Under the pieces are notes generated by a model, which searched no databases, was not told where the DNA came from, and saw nothing but the letters and a program-made list of their open reading frames with translations. 64,000 bases of DNA from contig NZ_LMEW01000031.1 in assembly GCF_001426525.1 (NCBI RefSeq), forward strand, positions 445,949 through 509,948, written 5' to 3'. Positions 8,382-17,593 of the stretch are shown here, one piece after another. The translations under genes were made by a program, and so were the position numbers. Numbering within the stretch: the stretch's first letter is position 1; each line of letters begins with the position of its first letter. This DNA comes from Massilia sp. Root133. GTDB taxonomy: Bacteria > Pseudomonadota > Gammaproteobacteria > Burkholderiales > Burkholderiaceae_D.

Positions 8382-10490
8382 TTAAAAGCGGTAACGCGCG
8401 CTGACCAGCACCGTGCGCGGCTCGCCCGGCAGGTTGTAGTCGTTGGCGCCGCTGTGCGCGGACACGAAGTACGTGCGGTTGAGCAGGTTCCGCACCGTGA
8501 CCGTGACGTCGACCTTGCCGCTGTCGTAGCCCGCGCCGAGCTGCAGCACGCCGTAGCCCGGCAAGGTCGTCAGGTCGTCCGGCGACGCATAGCGGCCCGA
8601 TTCCGCGCGGCCGCCGGCGGCGACCCAGAAGTGGCCGTCGAGGCGGTGCTTGATCCATGCGTTGAACGTGTGGCGCGGCGTGAGCGCGGCCGTGTTGCCC
8701 TCGAACGGCTTGCCGGCCGACGTCAGTTCCGTCGAGTCCTCGATGGTGCCGCGCATGTTCGCATAGCCGGCGATCGCATCCCAGCCCGGCGCGATCTCGC
8801 CCATGAAGCTCAGTTCCAGGCCGCGCGTGCGCTGGCGGCCGATGGGCAGCGAGAAGTTCGTGTTGCCTGGATCGGCGACCTGGATGTTCGATTGAGTCAT
8901 GTCGAACAGCGCGGCCGTCAGGCTCGAACGGGCCGTCAGGTCGAGCTTCACGCCCGCTTCCTTGTTGACCGTCTGCGTGGGCTTCAGGGTGTCGCTGTTG
9001 GCGCGGAACGTGAACGAATCCGCGATGGGCTGGAAGGAGCGGTTCCACGATGCGTAGACGGCCACGCGGCTCGTGGGCTGGTACACGGCGCCCAGCCGCG
9101 GCGACCACGTGTCGTCCGTGCGCTGCAGGTCGATGTTCTTCGCCGTGCGGTCGTCGCGGTCCTGCTTCAGGTGGTCGTAGCGCACGCCGGCCAGGACTTT
9201 CCATTCCGGCGTCAGCGCCACGAGGTCTTGCAGGTACAGGCCCGCGATGTCGACGCGGTTCCGGTTGTCCGCGCTGGTCGCGACGCTGTCCGGCAGCACC
9301 GGCAGGTCGACGAGGACCGGATGGAACAGGTCGTACGTCGCCACGTTGTTGCGCGAGCGGAGCACCTCGCTCTTGTTCTGGCGGCCGAGTTCCACGCCGT
9401 ACAGCAGCTTGTGGTTCGTCGTGCCCCAGTCGACGGTCTGGGACAGCTCGTTCTGCAGGTAGCGGCCGTCCTCGTCGCGCAGACGGTGGCTCTGGCCGAT
9501 GGCGACGGTCGGGTTGGCGCCATCCTTGATGGTGCCGATCGACGTGTAGTTGCGGTCGAGCGCGTAGTCGTACGCGCGCAGCACGGTGTGCAGTTTCAGG
9601 TCCGGCGTGAACGCGTGGTCGAGCGTCGCGGTGGCGCTTTTCACGTCGCTCTGCACGAATGCGCGCGCGGTGGCGTTGGCGGCGCCGAAATAGGTCTCGA
9701 CCGGCACGTCGACGGGACGGCCGTGGTAGCTGGGCACGCCCTGGTCGGCCAGGCGCTTGTCGTGCAGGTAGTCCGCTTGCAGGGTCAGCGTCGTGGCGGG
9801 CGACAACTTGAACGTGGCCGACGGCGCGAGCGCCTGGCGGCGCAGGAAGTAGCGGTCGCGGAAACCGGTCGAGTCCTCGACGGCGCCCGTCACGCGGAAC
9901 AGCGCGTCCTTGTCGTCGTTGGCCGCGCCGGCGTCGAACTCGCCGCGGCGCTGGCCGTGCGAGCCGAGCGTGACGCCCGCCTCCAGCAGCGGATCCGCGA
10001 GCGGCTTCTTCGTCACGCGGTTGACGAGGCCACCGGCCGAGCCGCGGCCGTACAGCACGGACGCCGGCCCCTTGAGCACCTCGACGCGTTCGATGTTGGA
10101 GAGGTCGCGGAAGTACAGCGCGTCGTCGCGCACGCCGTCCACGAACTGGTCGCTGATCGCCGAAAAGCCGCGGATCGTCACCTGGTCGCGCTGGCCGTCG
10201 CCGACCGAGAACGACAGGCCCGGCACGTTCTGCAGCGCGTCCTGCAGCGACAGCGCGTTCTGGTCGTGCAGCACGACGGCCGGCACCACGTTGACGGTCT
10301 GCGGAATGTCGCGCAGCGGCACGTTGATCTTGGTGGCCGTGTTGGTCTCCGTGACTTCGTACGAGCCGGCGTCGATCTTCCGGTCGCGAATGACGACTTC
10401 CGGCATCGCGGGTTCTTCGGCGCGGACCGGTGTCCACACGCTGCAGGCAAGGGCGACGAGGCAGGGGAGGGGGCGCAGTACTTGTTTCAT
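8382..10490 (-). CDS. TonB-dependent siderophore receptor
   Basis: The ATG at 10490 gives 702 residues: a signal peptide (ending about PVRAEE), a plug domain (about 40-165) with LRDIPQTVNVVP, LQDALQNVPGLSFSVGDGQR and RVEVLKGPASVLYGRGSAGG, then a 22-strand barrel ending in aromatic RYRF. There is no N-terminal STN signalling domain, so it should not control an anti-sigma factor. It lies directly downstream of an MFS exporter (ATGA overlap) and an IucA/IucC synthetase, so its ligand is probably the ferric form of the siderophore made by this locus. Confidence 0.92.
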   Translation of the reverse strand: MKQVLRPLPCLVALACSVWTPVRAEEPAMPEVVIRDRKIDAGSYEVTETNTATKINVPLRDIPQTVNVVPAVVLHDQNALSLQDALQNVPGLSFSVGDGQRDQVTIRGFSAISDQFVDGVRDDALYFRDLSNIERVEVLKGPASVLYGRGSAGGLVNRVTKKPLADPLLEAGVTLGSHGQRRGEFDAGAANDDKDALFRVTGAVEDSTGFRDRYFLRRQALAPSATFKLSPATTLTLQADYLHDKRLADQGVPSYHGRPVDVPVETYFGAANATARAFVQSDVKSATATLDHAFTPDLKLHTVLRAYDYALDRNYTSIGTIKDGANPTVAIGQSHRLRDEDGRYLQNELSQTVDWGTTNHKLLYGVELGRQNKSEVLRSRNNVATYDLFHPVLVDLPVLPDSVATSADNRNRVDIAGLYLQDLVALTPEWKVLAGVRYDHLKQDRDDRTAKNIDLQRTDDTWSPRLGAVYQPTSRVAVYASWNRSFQPIADSFTFRANSDTLKPTQTVNKEAGVKLDLTARSSLTAALFDMTQSNIQVADPGNTNFSLPIGRQRTRGLELSFMGEIAPGWDAIAGYANMRGTIEDSTELTSAGKPFEGNTAALTPRHTFNAWIKHRLDGHFWVAAGGRAESGRYASPDDLTTLPGYGVLQLGAGYDSGKVDVTVTVRNLLNRTYFVSAHSGANDYNLPGEPRTVLVSARYRF

Positions 10491-11683
10491 GATGTTCCTG
10501 TTGTTGTTTGAAGGTGTTGGAAATCGGACGAGCGGGTCCGGATCGCGCGCATGCCGACGGCGGCGACGGCGTACAGCAAGGCGACGGTCCAGAACATGGC
10601 GGCCAGCGGCACCCACGCGAGCGCGAGGCCGCCCGCGCCGGCGCCGACGAGCGCGCCGGCCTTGGCGGCGCCGTTGCCGGCGCCGAGCACGCGGCCCTGT
10701 TCGTCGTCCGCCGCTGCGCGCGAGAGCAGGCCATAAAAGACGGGCAGCAGCGCCGCGAGGCACACGCCCCACAGCACGCGCGTCAGCACGAACAGGGCGA
10801 TGTTCGTGACCAGGGCCTGCACCGCGACGATGGCGGCGCACGCCCAGAGAATCCATTCGACCTGCGCGAGCACGCGTGCATGCGCCAGGTGCGCGAAGCG
10901 CCGGGCCCAGTACGGCGCGGCCACGCACAGGCCCAGGGCAGTGCCCGCATAGCACAGGCCCGTCACGCGGTTCGATACGTGCAGGACTTCGTCGGCATAC
11001 AGGCCGAAGAACGTCTGCGGCATCATCTTCCCGGCTTGCACCAGCACGATGCCGAGCAGCAGGCCATACAGCCCGGCCGGGAGCGCCGCCTTCCGCTCAC
11101 GCACGCCGGGGGAGCGCGTGGCCGGCGGCGCGACGGCCGGCAGGACGAGGAAGGCCAGCGCCGCGCACAGCAGGCACGCGGCGCCCGCCCACACGTTCAC
11201 GCTGGCGAAACCCTGGGCATCGAACAGCCAGCCACCGAGCACCGGGCCTGTTACGGAGCCGATGGCCGTCGCGGCCTGCAGCTGCGCCATCAGCGCGCCG
11301 CGCGCCTCACGCGTCACGAGCCGCGCGCCGTAGGCCTGGGCGGCCGCGATGTAGCCGGCCAGGGCGCCCTGCAGCAGGCGCACGGACAGGATGACGGCGA
11401 CGTTGTCCGTCGCCGCGATCCACCATTGCGTGGCCGCCAGCGCGAGCAGCGCGCGCAGCAGCATCGGCTTGTGGCCGACCTTGTCGCCCAGGCGGCCCCA
11501 CCACGGCGTCGTGCACATCGCCATGGCCAGCGGGCCCGCATAGGCGATGGCGCTGACCCACGCCAGCGCATGCGGCGTCAGGTCGCCCACGCGGCGCAGG
11601 TGCAGGGGCCAGAACGGGCCGCTCATCTCCATGGCGCCCATTGCCACGAGCTGCAGCGCGAACAGCCAGCGCGTGGTGGTCAT
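10487..11683 (-). CDS. MFS transporter, probable siderophore exporter
   Basis: A 398-residue, 12-helix major facilitator with the loop 2-3 signature GRLGDKVGHKP. Its stop overlaps the receptor start and its ATG (11683) overlaps the stop of the IucA/IucC synthetase gene, so synthesis, transport and uptake genes form one translationally coupled operon. In comparable NIS siderophore loci (for example Legionella lbtAB) the MFS protein exports the finished siderophore; import across the inner membrane is the alternative, since no ABC permease is present here. Confidence 0.86.
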   Translation of the reverse strand: MTTTRWLFALQLVAMGAMEMSGPFWPLHLRRVGDLTPHALAWVSAIAYAGPLAMAMCTTPWWGRLGDKVGHKPMLLRALLALAATQWWIAATDNVAVILSVRLLQGALAGYIAAAQAYGARLVTREARGALMAQLQAATAIGSVTGPVLGGWLFDAQGFASVNVWAGAACLLCAALAFLVLPAVAPPATRSPGVRERKAALPAGLYGLLLGIVLVQAGKMMPQTFFGLYADEVLHVSNRVTGLCYAGTALGLCVAAPYWARRFAHLAHARVLAQVEWILWACAAIVAVQALVTNIALFVLTRVLWGVCLAALLPVFYGLLSRAAADDEQGRVLGAGNGAAKAGALVGAGAGGLALAWVPLAAMFWTVALLYAVAAVGMRAIRTRSSDFQHLQTTTGTS

Positions 11684-13530
11684 GCGAGCGGATTGGGCAT
11701 GGTGCCGTGCACGTCGTCCTGCGTGTCGGACAGGCGCATGCGCAGGAACGCTTTCGCCGGCCAGTCGTGCTCCAGCAGCGCCGCGCGTTCGGCGTGCCAG
11801 CGGGCCGCGTCGACGCGGCCGCGCAAGGCCGTGAAGACGGCGTCGATCTCGCGCCTCAGGACGTCCCAGAACGGCTGCTCGGGATGGCCGTACGCGCGCG
11901 CCAGCAGCAGCGCCAGTTCGGACAAATGGCACAGCAGCACGGCGTGCAGCAGCTTGTCGCGCACGGGTTCGTCATCTTCGTACACGGTGGCGCCGGCGCG
12001 GTAGGCGTCGATCGCGCGGCCCGCGCCGCGCAGGGTGGGACCGTGGATGCGCAGATCGCCGAAGTCGCGCGCGAGCAGCTGCACGGGCGCGTGGTCCGCG
12101 TCGAGCATGATGAAGCTGTTCTGCTGGTGCGCCTCGAACGCGATGCCGTACACGAGGTAGGCGGACAGCAGCGCCGTCAGCACGGTCCGCGCGTGGCGCT
12201 CGAAGTACGCGACGGCGCCCGCGGCGTGGTCGCCGTACGCGAGCGCGACGGCCTCCGTGACGAGCGGCCGGCCGCTGAACGGCGATTCCGCGAACAGTGC
12301 GCCGACGGGGACCGGGAAGCGCGCGCCGTCCGCCTTCGCCATCGGATTGGTGCGGTACAGGATCGCCAGGTGGCGCGCGCGGTCGTCGTTACCGTCCGGG
12401 TCGAGGTAGTGGAGGCCCACATCCTCGCGCACGATGTCGAGCGTGCCGCCGAAACCCGCTTCGGCGTCGAGGATCGTCGCGAGCAGGCGCGTGATGCGCG
12501 GTCCCATCACGGCGGACTTCGGCGACACGGTCCGCTGCACGCTGGTCAGGCGCAGCGACACCGGCAGCTTCAGGTGCGGCAGGGTCGGCGAGCCGGCCGG
12601 GACGACGGTGCGGAACGACATGGTCGGGGTCGCGTCGAGCGCCACGTCGTCCGGCAGCAGCAGGTCGCCGCGCGCGATCTCGGCCGCGAATTTTTCCGGG
12701 ATCACCCGGCCGGCCTGGAAGGGATGCAGGGGCAGCGGGAGCCAGTCGGACGGCGACCTGCCCAGCGCCGCCAGGGCGACCTTCCAGCGCAGCAGCGGCT
12801 GCGGGAAGTGCCGGCCGAACCACGCGAGGTAATCGCCGTCGCCGGTCGAGAAGGTCACGTGCGCCTTGTCCGCGCGGATCGCGGCCAGCGGCACGGCCAG
12901 CGTCGGCTGGAATTCCGGCGACAGGGCCGTGACCTCGTCCGCGGACAATCCCAGCTTCGTCTTGAACGTGGGATGCCACGGGTGGCCCAGCGTGCCCCAT
13001 TGCTCCAGCAGCAGGGCGGGATTCGCATGGCCGGACTTGCGCAGCGCGGCGATGAAATGGATGTCGGCCGCGCCCAGCCCGGCGCGCAGCGCCCGCGCCC
13101 AGCCGCGCCGGTAGCTGAGGCACAGCACGTCGTTGGCGAGGCTGTTGTCGAGTTCGTGGATGAGCCTTTGCAGGTCCGCGCCGTCGCCCGGCAGGGAGGG
13201 CGCCACGCAGGCCAGCAGCGCCGCCGCGTGCGCGACCGGCTGCGGCCGTTCCCCGGTCGCGTAGTACGACACGCCGCCGGCCAGCCGGCAATCGCCGATG
13301 CGGCCGAGGCTCAGGCCTTCGAAGCGCAGCATGCCTTGTTGCGCCCACAGCGGCAGCCACGATACCGCGCCCTCCGTGATCAACTGGTCCCCGTTCAGGA
13401 GGCGTTCGCGGAGCAGGGCCTGCAATGTGCGCTGCAGGCTGCGCCGGCGGGCGTCGGACGATGCCAGCTCGGCGGCAACGGCGTCCAGGGAGTGATCGAC
13501 GGGGTCGAGCAGTTTCGGTATCGCGTTCAT
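11680..13530 (-). CDS. IucA/IucC family NRPS-independent siderophore synthetase
   Basis: A 616-residue protein of usual IucA/IucC length. It shows the nucleotide-binding motif HPWHPTFKTKLGL near residue 180, LPLHPFQAG near 265, and the C-terminal FhuF-like half with FEAHQQNSFIMLD and RDFGDLRIHG. These enzymes adenylate citrate-type carboxylates and condense them with amines or alcohols. It is the only synthetase in the operon, and no hydroxylase, acyltransferase or decarboxylase is present, so the siderophore must be built from general metabolites (a citrate/diamine product such as rhizoferrin is a reasonable guess). The first gene after the Fur-like site. Confidence 0.92.
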   Translation of the reverse strand: MNAIPKLLDPVDHSLDAVAAELASSDARRRSLQRTLQALLRERLLNGDQLITEGAVSWLPLWAQQGMLRFEGLSLGRIGDCRLAGGVSYYATGERPQPVAHAAALLACVAPSLPGDGADLQRLIHELDNSLANDVLCLSYRRGWARALRAGLGAADIHFIAALRKSGHANPALLLEQWGTLGHPWHPTFKTKLGLSADEVTALSPEFQPTLAVPLAAIRADKAHVTFSTGDGDYLAWFGRHFPQPLLRWKVALAALGRSPSDWLPLPLHPFQAGRVIPEKFAAEIARGDLLLPDDVALDATPTMSFRTVVPAGSPTLPHLKLPVSLRLTSVQRTVSPKSAVMGPRITRLLATILDAEAGFGGTLDIVREDVGLHYLDPDGNDDRARHLAILYRTNPMAKADGARFPVPVGALFAESPFSGRPLVTEAVALAYGDHAAGAVAYFERHARTVLTALLSAYLVYGIAFEAHQQNSFIMLDADHAPVQLLARDFGDLRIHGPTLRGAGRAIDAYRAGATVYEDDEPVRDKLLHAVLLCHLSELALLLARAYGHPEQPFWDVLRREIDAVFTALRGRVDAARWHAERAALLEHDWPAKAFLRMRLSDTQDDVHGTMPNPLA

Positions 13531-13581
13531 CGGCTTGCCTTCTCAATAACGACGGGAACGCAGCATAACGTAAACGCGAAT

Positions 13582-13603
13582 CATTCTCAATACGATTCTC
13601 AAT
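13582..13603 (-). promoter_or_regulatory. Fur-box-like site upstream of the siderophore operon
   Basis: On the minus strand two direct copies of ATTGAGAAT, 12 bp apart (13594-13603 and 13582-13591), form the array ATTGAGAAT-CGT-ATTGAGAATGATTC, resembling overlapping Fur half-sites. The site is about 55-75 bp upstream of the synthetase start and lies in the 120-bp divergent gap with gluQ. A third ATTGAGAA at 13540-13547 coincides with the ribosome-binding region. Iron repression is inferred. Confidence 0.65.
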
Positions 13604-13650
13604 ATTGCCCGATCTGGATCAAGGCAGGGGCGTATGTTAAGGTTGCGCCG

Positions 13651-14544
13651 ATGAACACCCGATCCAACGGCGGCTACGTCGGCCGCTTCGCTCCATCGCC
13701 CACGGGCCCGCTGCACGCGGGGTCGCTGGTCGCCGCGCTGGCCAGTTATCTGGATGCGCGCGCCCACCACGGCACCTGGCTGGTCCGCATCGAAGACATC
13801 GACGAGGGCCGCAGCGCGCCTGGCGCCGCCGGGGAGATCCTCGACCTGCTGCACCGGCTGGGCATGGAGTCCGACCGCGAGGTCGTGTGGCAGAGCCGCC
13901 GCAAGCATTTGTACGAGGCGGCGTACGACCGCCTCGCCGGCCACGTCTACCCGTGCGGCTGCAACCGCCGCGAGATCGCCGATTCGCGCCTGGGCTTCGC
14001 GCCCGACGGCGCCGCCATCTACCCGGGCACATGCCGCCATGGCCTCGCGCCGGGCCGCAGCCCGCGCAGCCTGCGCCTGCGCGTGCCGGAGGCGGGCGCG
14101 GACGTCATCACATTCCAGGACCGCGTGGCCGGCGCCGTCACGCAGCGGCTGGCCAGCGAGTCGGGCGACTTCGTATTGAAGCGCGCGGACGGCTACTGGG
14201 CGTACCAGCTGGCCGTCGTCGTGGACGATGCGGAGCAGGGCGTGACGGACGTCGTGCGCGGCGCCGACCTGCTCGATTCCACGCCGCGCCAGATCTTCCT
14301 GCAGCGGCTGTTGAACGTGCCGACGCCGCGCTACCTGCACGTGCCGGTGGTGCGCAATGCGAATGGCGAAAAACTGTCGAAGCAGACGGGGGCGCTGGCC
14401 GTGCGGCCGGGGGACGAGGAAGCTGCAGTGGCCGCGTTGCGGCAATCGGCGGGTTTTCTCGGGCTGGAAGTGGGCGAGCCAAGGTCGCTGGAAGCATTCT
14501 GGCGGGTCGCGGTGCCCGCGTGGGCTGCGTTGCATGTAAGTTGA
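13651..14544 (+). CDS. gluQ: Glutamyl-Q tRNA(Asp) synthetase
   Basis: A 297-residue GluRS paralogue lacking the anticodon-binding domain, as expected for GluQRS, which attaches glutamate to the queuosine of tRNA(Asp). It begins GGYVGRFAPSPTGPLHAGSL, containing the HIGH-type motif (HAGS), and carries the KMSKS-type EKLSKQTG late in the protein. Zinc ligands are visible in YPCGCNRREI and YPGTCRHG. The ATG at 13651 is the first start fitting the family. It diverges from the siderophore operon. Confidence 0.94.
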   Translation: MNTRSNGGYVGRFAPSPTGPLHAGSLVAALASYLDARAHHGTWLVRIEDIDEGRSAPGAAGEILDLLHRLGMESDREVVWQSRRKHLYEAAYDRLAGHVYPCGCNRREIADSRLGFAPDGAAIYPGTCRHGLAPGRSPRSLRLRVPEAGADVITFQDRVAGAVTQRLASESGDFVLKRADGYWAYQLAVVVDDAEQGVTDVVRGADLLDSTPRQIFLQRLLNVPTPRYLHVPVVRNANGEKLSKQTGALAVRPGDEEAAVAALRQSAGFLGLEVGEPRSLEAFWRVAVPAWAALHVS

Positions 14545-14569
14545 TGCCTCCCCGCATCAACCATCGATC

Positions 14570-15166
14570 TCACACCATCGGCCGCCTCCGGCTCATCCAC
14601 ATCAACCCGGCGAGACCCACGGCCAGCATCGACCACTCGGCCGTCTCCGGCACGGGCGGTGCGGCCACCAGCCAGCCGCGGATTTCCCCGTTCGGATAGA
14701 GACTCGTGTGGATGTTGACGTAGGCCTCGTTGGCATTGATGGCGTCGATGAGGGCCGTTTCGGCACTCGACGCCGTGCCGCCGTGCGTGCTCACGAAGGC
14801 GGGATCGTAGGACATCGCGTCATCCAGCGCGACGGCGTTGGTGTAGGTGCCCGCGCGGACGCCTAGCGGGAAGTCCTGGAACGGTATCGCCACCGGCGCC
14901 GTGCCCGTGAAGGCCGAGCTCGTGCAGCAATGGATGTGGGCGTCGGTGGTGGTGCCGTCCAGGTCGCGGAACGGCATGTCGACGAACATTTCCTTCCCGC
15001 CCAGGTCGATCGTCACGAGGCTGGTGCCGGGCGACGGGTTGGGCGGGCTTTCCAGCGCCCCGCTGGCGACGGCCCGGTAGCTCGGGTCGGCCGGGGCGGC
15101 AGCGGCGGGCACGGCGATGGCGGTCGACGCCGCCGCCAGTGCAAGGACTGACAGAACACGTTTCAT
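14570..15166 (-). CDS. CHRD domain protein with PEP-CTERM sorting signal
   Basis: A 198-residue exported protein. A Sec signal peptide (MKRVLSVLALAAASTAIAVP) precedes a CHRD domain (about 30-165) containing FVDMPFRDLDGTTTDAHIHC and VNIHTSLYPNGEIRGWL. The C terminus is a PEP-CTERM tripartite signal: VPE, a hydrophobic helix (WSMLAVGLAGLMWM) and the basic end SRRRPMV. In EpsH/exosortase bacteria such tails direct processing at the membrane and often release into the extracellular matrix. A very strong AAAGGAGGT ribosome-binding site (15172-15180) precedes the ATG. The exosortase itself is not in this window. Confidence 0.87.
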   Translation of the reverse strand: MKRVLSVLALAAASTAIAVPAAAAPADPSYRAVASGALESPPNPSPGTSLVTIDLGGKEMFVDMPFRDLDGTTTDAHIHCCTSSAFTGTAPVAIPFQDFPLGVRAGTYTNAVALDDAMSYDPAFVSTHGGTASSAETALIDAINANEAYVNIHTSLYPNGEIRGWLVAAPPVPETAEWSMLAVGLAGLMWMSRRRPMV

Positions 15167-15339
15167 GAGTACCTCCTTTGAACAAAAGTCCTGCGCGCAC
15201 CCCGTCCTGGGGTGCTGACTAAAAACTTAGCACCGAAGACATGGGCGGCCTCACACCATACGGCTGAGATAGTGCCTATGGGCGACTTTGATTCGGAAAG
15301 CTTGGCATAATCGCCAACTGATCCTAATTGACTCCATTC

Positions 15340-16302
15340 ATGCGCTATCTTTACAGTATCTTTACGCTTTTCACTATTTCCTCTGTCGTCCAGGCGCAGG
15401 ATGCGTCCCTGCTGGCCGGTGCGATGCGCGCCGACACGGATGCCGGCAATACCTCGTTCGCAGTCAACGTCGGCTATACGCAGCACCTCCACAACTACTT
15501 CTCGGTGAGCGCCGATTACCTGAACGAGGGCCATCCGAAGCTCCACCACCGCGACGGTCTCGGCGCCCAGCTGTGGGCACATACGGCGGTCCCGCAACGG
15601 GGCTGGTCGTTCGGCGCCGGCTTCGGTCCCTACTATTACTTCGACACGACGACAGGCAATGGCTCCGAGGGCGACTACCGCAACGAACACGGCTGGGGCC
15701 AGCTGATGAGCGTGAACGCGATCTACCACCTGCATTCGCGCGCCTACGTCGAGGCGCGCCTGTCGCACACGCACGGCATCACGTCGCACGACAGCTCGAT
15801 GCTGATGGTCGGCATGGGCTACGAACTGGGCAGCGTGCCGCGCTCGATCCGGCTGGAAAATGCCGACCGCGGCGACAACCTCGTCATGCTGCTCGCGGGG
15901 CGCTCGATCGTGAACAGTTTCAAGTCGGAGACGTCGACGTCGACGGGCCTGGAGTATCGGCGCACGTTCACGCCGAACGTCGAGGGCAGCGTCATCCTGA
16001 TGAATGAAGGGAAGGTGGACGCGGCCGAGCGCAAGGGCGTCTCGGCCCAGGTGTGGCTGCTGCGCCCGTTCACCGAGCGCACCGTGCTGGAGATGGGGTT
16101 CGGCGCCTACGCCATGCTCGACCAGCTCGACCGCACCGATCCCCACGCGGCGCGCGAGAACCACGTGGCGCCGCTCGCGTCGATCGGCATGCGCTACCGC
16201 ATCGACGACCACTGGCGCGGCCAGCTCACCTGGAGCCGCGTCATCACGAATTACGCGCGCGATTCCGACGTGTTCCTGCTCGGCGCCGGCTACGCGTTCT
16301 GA
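15340..16302 (+). CDS. Outer-membrane beta-barrel protein (hypothetical)
   Basis: A 320-residue protein beginning with the signal peptide MRYLYSIFTLFTISSVVQAQ. The mature part consists of alternating amphipathic strands with aromatic girdles, such as FGPYYYFDT, YVEARLSHTHGI and QLTWSRVITNYARDSDVF, ending with GAGYAF, whose terminal Phe fits BAM recognition. About 10-14 strands are plausible. No family with known substrate was recognised. ATG at 15340 is preferred; an in-frame TTG lies 12 bp upstream. Confidence 0.78.
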   Translation: MRYLYSIFTLFTISSVVQAQDASLLAGAMRADTDAGNTSFAVNVGYTQHLHNYFSVSADYLNEGHPKLHHRDGLGAQLWAHTAVPQRGWSFGAGFGPYYYFDTTTGNGSEGDYRNEHGWGQLMSVNAIYHLHSRAYVEARLSHTHGITSHDSSMLMVGMGYELGSVPRSIRLENADRGDNLVMLLAGRSIVNSFKSETSTSTGLEYRRTFTPNVEGSVILMNEGKVDAAERKGVSAQVWLLRPFTERTVLEMGFGAYAMLDQLDRTDPHAARENHVAPLASIGMRYRIDDHWRGQLTWSRVITNYARDSDVFLLGAGYAF

Positions 16303-16308
16303 GCGCCT

Positions 16309-16794
16309 TCAGGTGCGCACCGGATCCGTCGCCAGCGGCCGCTTCATGATCGTGATGCTGCCGTCGGCCTCGAGGAAGGCGCACTGCATCTCGTGCTGCG
16401 CGCAATCGGCCTGGCGCAGGGCCTGCCGGACGTCCGACTCGCCCACGCGGTTGCGGCGCAAGACCTTGTCGAAGAACACGCCGTCGCGGCCGATGAGCAG
16501 CGAGTCGCCGTCCAGCAGGGATTCCATGCGATGGCTGTTGGCCGCGAGCATCCCGAAGCCCGCGTTCAGCACGATCAGCGTGGCCGCGATGATCAGGCCG
16601 CCGCTGACGGAATCGTCGCCGCCCGACAAGCCGTTCGACACGGCTTCCGACAACAGCATCACGACGAGCAGGTCGAACGGCGTCAGCTGGCTGATCGTGC
16701 GCCGTCCGGACAATCGCACCATGGCGAGCAGGGCGACGTAGACCAGCGCGCCCCGCGCAACAAATTCCCACCAGGGAAGATCCATATCGAACAT
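16309..16794 (-). CDS. DUF421 (YetF/YcaP-type) membrane protein
   Basis: A 161-residue protein with three N-terminal transmembrane helices (about 10-28, 37-55, 60-80) and a soluble C-terminal DUF421 domain. The family signatures RLSGRRTISQLTPFDLLVVMLLSE, GDSLLIGRDGVFFDKVLRRNR and SDVRQALRQ are evident (quoted in parts). The start MFDMDLPWW at 16794 has a GAGG ribosome-binding site; the longer in-frame start ten codons upstream is less likely. Function is not established. It converges on the outer-membrane gene with six bases between. Confidence 0.85.
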   Translation of the reverse strand: MFDMDLPWWEFVARGALVYVALLAMVRLSGRRTISQLTPFDLLVVMLLSEAVSNGLSGGDDSVSGGLIIAATLIVLNAGFGMLAANSHRMESLLDGDSLLIGRDGVFFDKVLRRNRVGESDVRQALRQADCAQHEMQCAFLEADGSITIMKRPLATDPVRT

Positions 16795-16878
16795 AGCGGC
16801 CTCGCTGGAATGCGGCGGATGCATCCATCGTAATGACGGGGCCGGCGGTTGACTGTTCGCTGGGGAACGTTGCGGGCT

Positions 16879-17586
16879 CTACAGCTTGCCGATCTGCCGG
16901 TCGATGGCCTTGCGCGCCCGTTCGCTGCGTTCGCTGTAGCGGTCGGTCAGGTAATCCGTGCGGCCGCGCAGCAGCAGCGTGAATTTGACGAGTTCTTCCA
17001 TCACGTCGACGACGCGGTCGTAGTAGGCGGACGGGCGCATGCGGCCGGCGTCGTCGAATTCCTTGTACGCCATCGGCACCGACGATTGGTTCGGGATCGT
17101 GAACATGCGCATCCAGCGTCCCAGCAGGCGCAGCGTGTTGACCACGTTGAACGATTGCGAACCGCCGCAGACCTGCATCACGGCGAGCGTGCGTCCCTGG
17201 CTGGGCCGTACCGCGCCCTGTTCGAGCGGAATCCAGTCGATCTGGTTCTTCATGACGGCCGTGACGGCGCCGTGGCGTTCGGGACTGCACCACACCTGGC
17301 CCTCGGACCACAGGCACAGTTCGCGCAGTTCCACGACCTTCGGATGCGTCTCCGGCACGCTGCCGACCATCGGCAATTCCATCGGGTCGAAGATTTTCAC
17401 CTCCGCGCCGAAGTGTTCGAGGATGCGCGCCGCCTCGTACGTGAGGAAGCGGCTGAACGAGCGCTCGCGCAGCGAGCCGTACAGCATCAGGATGCGCGGC
17501 GGATGATCGAGGTCCCCGACGGGTTCCAGCTTGGCGGGCGTCGGCAGGTCGAGGCGTTCGAAGTCGATGTTGGGGAGTTTGTCCAT
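16879..17586 (-). CDS. arsH: Arsenical resistance NADPH-dependent FMN reductase ArsH
   Basis: A 235-residue flavodoxin-fold protein with the FMN phosphate loop [11 protein letters not shown] at about residues 36-46 and the ArsH segments [20 protein letters not shown] and [20 protein letters not shown]. ArsH oxidises trivalent methylated and aromatic arsenicals to less toxic pentavalent forms using NADPH and oxygen. It is the distal gene of the arsR-arsC-arsB-arsH operon, seven bases after arsB, so it should be induced by arsenite through ArsR. Confidence 0.95.
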   Translation of the reverse strand: MDKLPNIDFERLDLPTPAKLEPVGDLDHPPRILMLYGSLRERSFSRFLTYEAARILEHFGAEVKIFDPMELPMVGSVPETHPKVVELRELCLWSEGQVWCSPERHGAVTAVMKNQIDWIPLEQGAVRPSQGRTLAVMQVCGGSQSFNVVNTLRLLGRWMRMFTIPNQSSVPMAYKEFDDAGRMRPSAYYDRVVDVMEELVKFTLLLRGRTDYLTDRYSERSERARKAIDRQIGKL

Positions 17587-17593
17587 GGTGGTG

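Noticed and set aside
8454-10511. Plus-strand ORF (685 codons) opposite the TonB receptor
   Set aside because: Shadow frame of a well-defined receptor; no start signal or domain.
15163-16212. Minus-strand ORF (349 codons) over the outer-membrane barrel gene
   Set aside because: Overlaps a plus-strand gene with signal peptide and beta-barrel end; sequence is low in hydrophobic order and lacks any motif.
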